Program-made: the position numbers and the translations under genes | Shown: one piece after another, positions 1 through 8,035 of the stretch | Layout of the letters: each line of letters starts with the position of its first letter | Position numbering within the stretch: the first letter of the stretch is position 1 | The notes under the pieces: generated by a model | Seen by the model: the letters and a program-made list of their open reading frames with translations, nothing else | Databases searched by the model: none | What the model was told of the DNA's origin: nothing | Source: an uncultured Rhizobiaceae group bacterium | GTDB taxonomy: Bacteria; Pseudomonadota; Alphaproteobacteria; Rhizobiales; Rhizobiaceae | DNA: 33,308 bases | NCBI GenBank assembly: GCA_937944165.1 | Contig: CALDZF010000267.1 | Coordinates: 1-33,308, forward strand | Reading direction: 5' to 3'

Positions 1-1
1 T

Positions 2-352
2 CAATCGTGTGAGTTCAAAGCACCGTTTGATGGTCGCGTCGTAGAGCTAAACGCAGAAGTGCATGAATTTCCGCCTGCAGATAGGCCATTAATAGTCGTT
101 ATTAATGATAGCGCTCTTGAGATGGAACTGGTTGTTCCTTCAAAGTGGCTACGCTGGATAAAACTGGATACTACGATGGAGATTACAGTGGATGAAACAG
201 GTGAGAGTGGTATTGGTAAGGTAGTACGCATTGCTGCGGAAGTTGACCCGGTCAGCCAGACGGTAAAAATTATTGCTTCCTTTACTAAAAAGCCGGCTAC
301 AGTCTTAGCTGGTATGAGTGGGACAGTAAACTTCAAGCCGCAGAATAATTGA
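2..352 (+). CDS. HlyD/RND-type periplasmic adaptor protein, C-terminal part (5' truncated by window edge)
   Basis: Frame is open from the window edge (QSCEFKAPFDGRVVELNAEVHE...VDPVSQTVKIIASFTKKPATVLAGMSGTVNF*). It has a lipoyl-like 'APFDGRV' and a beta-barrel/MP-like ending typical of membrane fusion proteins. Stop TGA at 350-352. Confidence 0.7.
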   Translation, partial: QSCEFKAPFDGRVVELNAEVHEFPPADRPLIVVINDSALEMELVVPSKWLRWIKLDTTMEITVDETGESGIGKVVRIAAEVDPVSQTVKIIASFTKKPATVLAGMSGTVNFKPQNN

Positions 353-1746
353 GCGAGAGAATGAACGCCCAATTTCCACCACCTGAAACTACACGTACTA
401 AAAAAGTGCATGCTGAAGAAACTCAGAAGGCATCAAAAGTGGAGGCACTTCTTTTGCTTGAAGCAAAAGTAAGAGAAGCACATACCCTTGCAGAGCTTCA
501 ATTCTTAATTGCAAATGAGACACGCAAGCTTATTCAATGTCGACAAATATTAGTGCACAGAAGTTCACCTGAAAAATCCAGTTGGCGCATTGAAAAAGTT
601 TCTTCTGTCACAGAAGCAGACCGTAATGCTCCCTTGTTAAAATGGCTTCATAAACAGATTAAAGACAATATCTTAAATTCGGACAAAATAGATAAAACGT
701 CTGTTGTCTTGAACTTGAAAAGCATAGACAAACAAGAAGAATACCCATTCAAAAAAGGTATTTATGTACCCTTTAAAGACCGTGACGGCTTTGAATTAGG
801 TGGCATTTCTTTGTTGTCTGAAGGTCATATTCTTGAGCAGGATACTGTTATGGCGGAACGCCTGGCATCAACTTACGAACATGCTTGGTCAGCTTTAAAA
901 CCAAAGTCGAAGACAGGCTGGTATTTATTCACAAAGCGTAATTCCATAATGGTGTGTGCTATAATAGTTTTATTAGGTATTTTGCCTGTTCCTTTAACGG
1001 TGCTTAGCCCGGTAGAAGTTGTCGCACGTGATGCCTCAATCATTGCCGCACCAATTGAAGGAGTTGTGGAAGAGATTTTGGTTGCTCCCAACTCTGTCGT
1101 AAAAAAGGGTGATCTGCTTTTTAGATATAATCCGCTTGAGTTTAAAAACAGATATGACCTTGCCAGCCGTAGCATGGCAGTTGCAAGTGCTAGATACCAA
1201 CGTGCTTCTCAATCCTCTTTTGGGGGTGGAGATGGACGCCGCGAACTTGCGGTAACAAAAGCAGAATATGAAGTGGCAAGGGAAGAAAAAAATTTTGCAG
1301 CCGAACAATTAGCACTTGTGGAGGTTAAGGCACAAGCTAATGGCATTATTCTTTTCTCTAGCAAAAGCGATTGGGTAGGACGCCCAGTCGTAATTGGTGA
1401 GCGCGTGATGCGTTTGGCAGATGGACGTAGTACAGAATTTAAAATCAAGGTACCGGTTGGCGATTCTATTATACTAAATGAAAATGCTACTGCACGCGTC
1501 TTCCTTGACTCTGACCCTTTAAATCCAATGGATGTAAAAATTATACGTAAAAGTTATGCGGCTGAAAAAGAGGGTAATGAGCCTTTGGCTTTTCCAATTA
1601 CCGCCAGGCTTGAAGATATAAATCGCACAGACGAACTGCGGATAGGCCTTCGTGGCATGGCGCAACTGTCCGGGGAAAAAGTGCCCCTTGCCTTCAATCT
1701 TTTTAGAAAGCCCCTTTCAGCAATTAGACAATATTTAGGATTATAA
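349..1746 (+). CDS. GAF-like domain fused to a single-TM HlyD/membrane-fusion-like adaptor
   Basis: 465 aa ORF with a TTG start overlapping the upstream stop (TTGA); alternative ATG at 361. An N-terminal ~180 aa soluble region is followed by TM 'NSIMVCAIIVLLGILPVPLTVLSPVEVV', then lipoyl-like 'IIAAPIEGVVEEILVAPNSVVKKGDLLFRY' and an adaptor-like C-terminus. Confidence 0.65.
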   Translation: MSERMNAQFPPPETTRTKKVHAEETQKASKVEALLLLEAKVREAHTLAELQFLIANETRKLIQCRQILVHRSSPEKSSWRIEKVSSVTEADRNAPLLKWLHKQIKDNILNSDKIDKTSVVLNLKSIDKQEEYPFKKGIYVPFKDRDGFELGGISLLSEGHILEQDTVMAERLASTYEHAWSALKPKSKTGWYLFTKRNSIMVCAIIVLLGILPVPLTVLSPVEVVARDASIIAAPIEGVVEEILVAPNSVVKKGDLLFRYNPLEFKNRYDLASRSMAVASARYQRASQSSFGGGDGRRELAVTKAEYEVAREEKNFAAEQLALVEVKAQANGIILFSSKSDWVGRPVVIGERVMRLADGRSTEFKIKVPVGDSIILNENATARVFLDSDPLNPMDVKIIRKSYAAEKEGNEPLAFPITARLEDINRTDELRIGLRGMAQLSGEKVPLAFNLFRKPLSAIRQYLGL

Positions 1747-1774
1747 AACAAACAATAGTATTAGGGCTATAGTA

Positions 1775-3916
1775 ATGAGTTCCCAAGTAAAGAGTAATGA
1801 TGAGGCACAAATGCCTCTGCCAAAGCTGCGTGAAGATTTAATCATTGAACCTGCTGGTTCTTTTTTAAATGGCAGCCCAAGTTGGTTAATTCACGATCCG
1901 GTTCGAGGCCAGTTTTTCCGAATAGGTCAATCGACCTTGGAATTATTGAGCCTGTGGAAATCCGTAAGTCTTGAGCAGTTTTCAGAATTTGCATCAAAAC
2001 ATTTACAAAAAGAAATTTCCACAGATGAAATAGAAGAACTCGTCAAATTTGCATTTGCTAATAATCTGACAGTTGAGCCTGCAGGGGGCGATTATACTGC
2101 ATTTGCTAAGCAACAAAAAGCCAAACAAAAAGGGCTTTTATCAACGCTTACACATAGCTATCTGTTTTTCAGGATACCACTGTTTAATCCTCAACCAATA
2201 TTAGATTTTATGTGGCCGTTTATGCGACTTTTCTTTACTCGCACTACCTTGATAGCGCTTGCATTTTTAATGGTTGTTTCTCTTTATTTAGTGTCGCGGC
2301 AATGGGAGGTGTTTACCTCTACTTTTCTATCTTTCCTCTCTTTTGAAGGTGCGCTTTTTTATGGTGTAAGCTTGGTGTTACTCAAGTTCCTACATGAATT
2401 TGGTCATGCCTTTATGGCCAAAAAATACAATGTTTCAGTACCCATTATTGGGGTTGCCTTTCTTGTACTTTTCCCCGTGCTTTATACAAGTACAACAGCA
2501 GCTGTCAGGCTTAAAAGTCGTAAAAATCGTTTGATGATTAATATGGCTGGTATAATGGTGGAGTTGGCCGTAGCAATTATCGCTACGCTTTTTTGGGTAT
2601 TTTTACCCGATGGACCAATGCGCTCCATTGCCTTTACAACGGCTAGTCTTTCATGGGCTTTAAGTTTGCTGGTCAACCTTAATCCATTTATGCGTTTTGA
2701 TGGATACTATATTTTAAGTGATGCATTAGGCGTTGAAAATTTACAAGAACGCAGCTTTGCGTTTGCCAAATGGCGAATGCGTGAAGCACTTTTTAAACCA
2801 AATTTGGCGCCTCCAGAAATTATTAATACAAGCTTGCGAAAAATCCTAACATACCATGCGTGGGGAACTTGGATCTATCGGTTTTTCTTATTCTTGGGGA
2901 TAGCACTACTTGTCTACAGTTTCTTCATTAAAGTTATCGGTATTGTTTTATTTGTTATTGAAATTGTTTGGTTCATTTTGCTGCCTGTGTGGCGTGAAAT
3001 AAAGTTTTGTTGGAAAAATAAAGGAGATTATAAAACCATGCGTAGCGTTGTTTCGGGCTTTTTGTTCTTTTTAGTTCTTGGTGCTTTATTTGTACCTTGG
3101 TCATCCAGGGTTGATGTGCCTGCGGTTATAAAAGCTTCAAATGAGTATCACATTTATCCACCTTTGGATGGTAAAATTATAAACCATAATCTGAAGGAGA
3201 AACTGTCAATTAGACAAGGTGAAATATTGTTTGAACTGGCCTCACCAAAGCTTGATGCCGATATTCGTATTTCAGATAAACGCAAGCAACTTTTGCAGAC
3301 GCGCCTTAATCGTGCGGCAGCAAGTGAAGTTGAACTTGCTTCTTTAACAATATTGCAGGCAGAACTTGATGCAGAAAACCAAAACAACAAAGGGTTAAAA
3401 ACCAAGAAAACAGAACTTGTCTTTCGCGCACCTTTTACAGGAACGTTAACCAATGTGGATAGGGAATTGCATGAGGCTCAATGGCTTTCGAGTAAAAATC
3501 CTGTTTCCATTTTAATTGACCAATCATCAATACAGTCTTCAGGACTTGCAAGTGCTGAATCTGTTTCTCGTATGAAGATTGGGCAGATGGGGTATTTTAT
3601 CGCGGATGGTTTCTTCCAAACTAAAATTCCAGTAAAAGTGTCAGCAATTTCTGAGATAGCAGAGGCAACTTTAAATGATGATATTCTGTCCGAGACAGAA
3701 GGTGGGCTTGTGCCTGTAACAAGCGGTCATGAAGCCGAAAGCAAACTACTTGGTACTTGGTTTAGAATTGAACTTGAGATTACGAACTTGCCAGATGATT
3801 TTAACTTAAGTTCTGAAATGCGCGGTGTAGCGATTATCAAGGCTGAACCGAAAAGTTTTGCTTCACGCATCTTCCGTCAAATTGCCTCAGTATTAATTCG
3901 CGAGAGCGGCTTTTAA
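1775..3916 (+). CDS. PqqD-like / site-2-protease (M50) / HlyD-like fusion membrane protein
   Basis: 713 aa. N-terminal PqqD-like region (SPSWLIHDPVRGQFFRIGQSTLELLSLW). Zinc motif HEFGH (codons at 2393-2407) and second M50 motif NLNPFMRFDGYY (around 2675-2710) in a multi-TM core. C-terminal lipoyl/HlyD-like region (HIYPPLDGKIINHNLKEKLSIRQGEILFELASP). Confidence 0.8.
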   Translation: MSSQVKSNDEAQMPLPKLREDLIIEPAGSFLNGSPSWLIHDPVRGQFFRIGQSTLELLSLWKSVSLEQFSEFASKHLQKEISTDEIEELVKFAFANNLTVEPAGGDYTAFAKQQKAKQKGLLSTLTHSYLFFRIPLFNPQPILDFMWPFMRLFFTRTTLIALAFLMVVSLYLVSRQWEVFTSTFLSFLSFEGALFYGVSLVLLKFLHEFGHAFMAKKYNVSVPIIGVAFLVLFPVLYTSTTAAVRLKSRKNRLMINMAGIMVELAVAIIATLFWVFLPDGPMRSIAFTTASLSWALSLLVNLNPFMRFDGYYILSDALGVENLQERSFAFAKWRMREALFKPNLAPPEIINTSLRKILTYHAWGTWIYRFFLFLGIALLVYSFFIKVIGIVLFVIEIVWFILLPVWREIKFCWKNKGDYKTMRSVVSGFLFFLVLGALFVPWSSRVDVPAVIKASNEYHIYPPLDGKIINHNLKEKLSIRQGEILFELASPKLDADIRISDKRKQLLQTRLNRAAASEVELASLTILQAELDAENQNNKGLKTKKTELVFRAPFTGTLTNVDRELHEAQWLSSKNPVSILIDQSSIQSSGLASAESVSRMKIGQMGYFIADGFFQTKIPVKVSAISEIAEATLNDDILSETEGGLVPVTSGHEAESKLLGTWFRIELEITNLPDDFNLSSEMRGVAIIKAEPKSFASRIFRQIASVLIRESGF

Positions 3917-3967
3917 AACTCCCAATATTTCCATAAAGTATCTCTCACAGGTTTGAGGAGAAACTTT

Positions 3968-5164
3968 ATGGATTTAACTTTTAGCGATGCTGAAAATAAT
4001 TTTAGGCAGGAAGTTAAGGCTTTTCTTAATGAAAAACTATCAGAGCGTCTTTCCAGCAAAGTTAAATTGGGTAAGCGTCTTAATAAAGATGATATGGTTG
4101 AATGGCATTCAACTTTAAATGTACAAGGCTGGCTTGCTGCAAATTGGCCTGTTGAACATGGCGGTACTGGTTGGACAGCGGTTCAAAAACATATCTTTGA
4201 TGAGGAATGTTGGGCAGCAGGCGCACCACGAACAGTTCCTTTCGGTCTTAATATGCTCGCCCCTGTCTTGATGAAGTTTGGTAGCGAAGAGCAAAAGGCA
4301 CATTATCTGCCACGTATTCTGGATGGAACAGACTGGTGGTGTCAGGGATATTCAGAACCTGGGGCTGGTTCTGATTTAGCGTCTTTAAGAACCTCTGCCG
4401 TTAAACAAGGCGATCATTATATCGTTAATGGGCAAAAGACCTGGACAACGCTTGGGCAATATGCGGACTGGATATTTTGCCTGGTTAGGACATCAACACA
4501 GGGTAAGCGTCAGGAGGGTATTTCATTTCTGCTGATTGATATGAATACGCCAGGCGTAACGGTTCGCCCGATTATTCTGATTGATGGCGAACATGAGGTG
4601 AATGAAATTTTCTTTGATGATGTTAAGGCTCCTGTTGGTAACTTAGTTGGAGAGGAAAACAAGGGTTGGACATATGCCAAATATCTTTTGACCCACGAGC
4701 GTACGGGTACGGCAAACATAGGCAATTCAAATGCAGCCCTTGCCAAGTTAAAACATATAGCCTCGCAGCAAATTAAAAATGGCAAGCCTTTAAGTCACGA
4801 CCCATATTTTGCGGCACGTATGGCAAAGGTGGAAATTGATCTTAATGCACTTAAGACAACTAATCTTCGTATTTTGGTTGAAGCAGATAGTGGTGCCGCG
4901 GCTGGACCAGAAAGTTCCATGCTTAAAGTTAAAGGTACAATTATCAGGCAAGAATTAAACGATCTTACGCGACGTGCCCTTGGGCCATACGCTCTTCCGT
5001 TTTCTTCCGAAGCGATGGAAGAAGGTTATAACGAAGAACCGATTGGCCCTGATTATGCTAATTCGATTGCTGCTAAATATTTTAATAATCGAAAGATGTC
5101 TATTTACGCGGGCTCAAACGAAATTCAATGTGAAATAATCACCAAAACCAAATTGGGATTGTAA
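3968..5164 (+). CDS. acyl-CoA dehydrogenase family protein (putative catalytic subunit of a pair)
   Basis: ACAD motifs WCQGYSEPGAGSDLASL, DHYIVNGQKTWTT, THERTG, IYAGSNEIQ. ORF track starts at TTG 3953, but ATG 3968 is preceded by a GAGGAG Shine-Dalgarno. Confidence 0.85.
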   Translation: MDLTFSDAENNFRQEVKAFLNEKLSERLSSKVKLGKRLNKDDMVEWHSTLNVQGWLAANWPVEHGGTGWTAVQKHIFDEECWAAGAPRTVPFGLNMLAPVLMKFGSEEQKAHYLPRILDGTDWWCQGYSEPGAGSDLASLRTSAVKQGDHYIVNGQKTWTTLGQYADWIFCLVRTSTQGKRQEGISFLLIDMNTPGVTVRPIILIDGEHEVNEIFFDDVKAPVGNLVGEENKGWTYAKYLLTHERTGTANIGNSNAALAKLKHIASQQIKNGKPLSHDPYFAARMAKVEIDLNALKTTNLRILVEADSGAAAGPESSMLKVKGTIIRQELNDLTRRALGPYALPFSSEAMEEGYNEEPIGPDYANSIAAKYFNNRKMSIYAGSNEIQCEIITKTKLGL

Positions 5165-5167
5165 ACT

Positions 5168-6283
5168 ATGGATTTTAAACTCAATGAAGATCGCCGAATG
5201 CTCTCAGATACACTAGGGCGTTTTCTGGCTGATAATTATGATATAGAAAAACGCCATGGCTTTGTAATGCAAGAAGATAGTTTCTCACGCGAGATGTGGG
5301 AGCAATTTGCGGGGCTTGGTGTGATTGGCGCACTGTTTAACGAAGAAGCAGGTGGTTTTGGTGGTGAGGGTGCTGATTTAATAGTCGTGTTTGAAGCACT
5401 TGGGCGTCATCTGGTGGTCGAGCCTTTTTTACCGACGTTATTAGCTGGCACTATTTTAGCAAACCTGGGAAATCAAAAAGGTTTACTGGAAAGTGTTATA
5501 AGTGGTGAAGCTTTATTAGCACTTGCACATGGTGAGCCTGCCTCACGCTATGAGATGTCTTTAGTTGATACGTCTGCGAAAAAATCAGGTAATGAATGGA
5601 TTATTGACGGTAATAAATCTGTTGTTATGGGCGCGGGCGCGGCAACACACTTAATCGTTTCTGCAAGAACTTCAGGAAACGACAATGAAGAAGAAGGTAT
5701 ATCGCTATTTCTTGTAGATAAAGCCAAGGGTGTTACGACTAGAAACTACAGCACACTAGATGGTTATGGCGCAGCCGAAGTTAATCTAGCAGATGCAAAA
5801 GGTGTTTTATTGGGTCGTGAGGGTGGTGGCTTTGAATTTATCGAACAGGCGTTTTCTACAGGCATAACTGCAATATGTGCTGAGGCATTGGGTGCAATGC
5901 ATGTCGCTACAGACTTGACAGTGGAATATACCAAGCAGAGAAAACAATTTGGCGTACCAATTGGAAAGTTTCAGGTGTTGCAACATCGTATGGCTGATAT
6001 GTTAATTGAGCTTGAGCAATTACGTTCCAGTATTATCAATGCGGCAGGGAGTTTGAATTCACAGCGCCTTGTGCGTGAGAGAGAAACCTCAGCTTGTAAA
6101 TATCTTGCCGGTTCTATAGGTAGACAAATTGCAGAAGAAGCCATTCAAATCCATGGTGGCATGGGAATGACTTGGGAATATTCAGTAGGCCACTTTGCAA
6201 AGCATATTATTATGATAGATCATGTCTTAGGCGACACAGATCATCATTTAGAACGGTACATCAAACTTGGATACTCACATTAA
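5168..6283 (+). CDS. acyl-CoA dehydrogenase family protein (second subunit)
   Basis: 371 aa ACAD fold: 'GVIGALFNEEAGGFGG', 'YTKQRKQFGVPIGKFQVLQHRMADM', 'AIQIHGGMGMTWEY'. Starts 3 nt after the upstream stop. Confidence 0.85.
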   Translation: MDFKLNEDRRMLSDTLGRFLADNYDIEKRHGFVMQEDSFSREMWEQFAGLGVIGALFNEEAGGFGGEGADLIVVFEALGRHLVVEPFLPTLLAGTILANLGNQKGLLESVISGEALLALAHGEPASRYEMSLVDTSAKKSGNEWIIDGNKSVVMGAGAATHLIVSARTSGNDNEEEGISLFLVDKAKGVTTRNYSTLDGYGAAEVNLADAKGVLLGREGGGFEFIEQAFSTGITAICAEALGAMHVATDLTVEYTKQRKQFGVPIGKFQVLQHRMADMLIELEQLRSSIINAAGSLNSQRLVRERETSACKYLAGSIGRQIAEEAIQIHGGMGMTWEYSVGHFAKHIIMIDHVLGDTDHHLERYIKLGYSH

Positions 6284-6300
6284 ATTTAAGGAAAATAATC

Positions 6301-6765
6301 ATGAGCACTATTGAATCTCGTCTTGCTGATATGGGGATTACAATCCCAGAACCCAGCGCACCATTGGCTGCTTACGTTGGGCATGTTGTACACAATGGCA
6401 TTGTAACAGTTTCGGGTCAGTTACCACTTGTGGGTGGTGCGTTATCACAAACAGGTTTATGTGGTGCAGGTGTTAGCGTTGAAGAGGCTGCCGCTGCAGC
6501 ACAAATTTGCGCTATTAACATTCTAGCCCAAGTCAAGGTTGCTTGTGGTGGTGATTTGGAACGCATAGAACGTTGCATTCGTTTAGGAGGCTTTGTTGCT
6601 TCTACACCAGACTTTACCGATCATCCAAAAGTTATAAACGGTGCATCTGAATTTATGGGTGCAGTATTGGGTGAAAAAGGCGCACATGCCCGGGCAGCTG
6701 TCGGTGTGGCTGCATTGCCGCTTAATGCATCTGTTGAAGTTGAAGCTACTTTTGCAATTTCATAA
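6301..6765 (+). CDS. RidA/YjgF family protein
   Basis: 154 aa from ATG 6301 (upstream extension to 6172 overlaps the ACAD gene and is unlikely). Motifs '[19 protein letters not shown]' and '[21 protein letters not shown]'. Confidence 0.8.
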   Translation: MSTIESRLADMGITIPEPSAPLAAYVGHVVHNGIVTVSGQLPLVGGALSQTGLCGAGVSVEEAAAAAQICAINILAQVKVACGGDLERIERCIRLGGFVASTPDFTDHPKVINGASEFMGAVLGEKGAHARAAVGVAALPLNASVEVEATFAIS

Positions 6766-6787
6766 CTTTAGTTGAATGATACCCATC

Positions 6788-6820
6788 AAAAAAGGCGCGA
6801 ATGAAATGCGCCTTTTTATA
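6788..6820. terminator. Bidirectional intrinsic terminator between convergent ridA-like and nitronate monooxygenase genes
   Basis: AAAAAGGCGC-gaatgaaat-GCGCCTTTTT: perfect arms 6789-6798 / 6808-6817, with U-tract potential on both strands. Confidence 0.85.
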
Positions 6821-6837
6821 TATAACTTTTTTGCCTT

Positions 6838-7797
6838 TTAAAGAACACGTGCTCTTGCCTCGTTATATTCTTTTACCAATCTATCAACAAGTTCTTGTGT
6901 TGAGCCAACAGATTTAACGGCACCAATACCTTGCCCACACCCCCAGATGTCTTTCCAGGCTTTTGCGTCAGTATTGCCACCTGAAGCAAAGTCCATTGCA
7001 GATGGATCACTTTCAGGCAGATTATCAGGATCCATCCCAGCGTTTTCAATGGATGGTTTAAGGTAATTACCATGCACCCCCGTAAACAAGTTAGTATAAA
7101 CAATATCTTTGGCACTATAATCTGCAATGGCTTGTTTATATTCATCTGATGCGCGCGCCTCATGGGTAGCGATAAACGGTGAGCCGATATAAGCCATATC
7201 GGCACCCATAGCTTGTGCGCCAAGAATTGCACCGCCATTTGCGATGGAACCAGAAAGTAGCAGTGGGCCATCAAACCATTCGCGTATTTCTTGAATAAGA
7301 GCAAAAGGTGAAAGCGTGCCAGCGTGTCCGCCTGCACCTGCTGCAACTGCTATAAGTCCATCGGCACCTTTTCTGATTGCAGAATTTGCATGACGATTAT
7401 TGATAATGTCATGTAACACAATGCCACCATAAGAATGAATTGCATCATTAACTTCAGGTACAGCGCCAAGCGACGTAATCACAATTGGCACTTTATGTTT
7501 CACACACATTTTTAAATCGTGTTCTAGCCTGTTATTTGAGCCATGCACGATTTGATTAACGGCAAAAGGTGCCACTTTTTTATCAGGATTTTTTGAACTG
7601 TAGTCAGCTAATTCTTCACTAATTTCCGAAAGCCAATCATCCAATTGTTCTGCAGGGCGTGCATTAAGCGCTGGAAAGGATCCAACAACGCCAGCTTTAC
7701 ATTGAGCAATCACAAGTTGCGGATTTGAAATAATGAATAGAGGGGCTGCAACGGCTGGTATTGAAAGGCAGCCGTTCATAATTTCCGGAATTGGCAT
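6838..7797 (-). CDS. nitronate monooxygenase (2-nitropropane dioxygenase-like)
   Basis: 319 aa. NMO/NPD motifs: 'GCLSIPAVAAPLFIISNPQLVIAQCKAGVVGSFPALNAR', 'GADGLIAVAAGAGGHAG', 'ALGADMAYIGSPFIAT'-like segment. Confidence 0.85.
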   Translation of the reverse strand: MPIPEIMNGCLSIPAVAAPLFIISNPQLVIAQCKAGVVGSFPALNARPAEQLDDWLSEISEELADYSSKNPDKKVAPFAVNQIVHGSNNRLEHDLKMCVKHKVPIVITSLGAVPEVNDAIHSYGGIVLHDIINNRHANSAIRKGADGLIAVAAGAGGHAGTLSPFALIQEIREWFDGPLLLSGSIANGGAILGAQAMGADMAYIGSPFIATHEARASDEYKQAIADYSAKDIVYTNLFTGVHGNYLKPSIENAGMDPDNLPESDPSAMDFASGGNTDAKAWKDIWGCGQGIGAVKSVGSTQELVDRLVKEYNEARARVL

Positions 7798-7811
7798 GGT
7801 TTATCCTAATT

Positions 7812-7827
7812 CTTACGTAATCGTAAG
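7812..7827. repeat. Inverted repeat CTTACG-TAAT-CGTAAG (candidate operator)
   Basis: Perfect 6-bp arms with 4-nt centre, ~15 bp upstream of the NMO start codon. Confidence 0.4.
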
Positions 7828-7951
7828 ATATTCATAGTTTGGTTTAGAAAGTCTGGCAATAAATAATTGTTTAAAGTCTGACTTTGGAAGATTGCAAAAT
7901 TGATATAAAGCAGTAAAAGGGTGCAACTATGCAATTACGAGGGAATTAGTT

Positions 7952-8035
7952 ATGTGTGGGGCAATAGCTATTCCAGATACAGTTAAAGTTATTCAATTCT
8001 GTATGGGTTGGAAACTAAGGGTATATTTTGGCTGA
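7952..8035 (+). CDS. Putative 27-aa small ORF / leader peptide (MCGAIAIPDTVKVIQFCMGWKLRVYFG)
   Basis: ATG 7952 preceded by GAGGGA (7939-7944) at normal SD spacing. Its stop (8033-8035) overlaps the TTG start (8028) of the downstream ORF. Confidence 0.35.
   Translation: MCGAIAIPDTVKVIQFCMGWKLRVYFG

Noticed and set aside
1-411. 136-aa minus-strand ORF at the left edge
   Set aside because: Antisense to the truncated adaptor, which has recognisable lipoyl and adaptor motifs on the plus strand.
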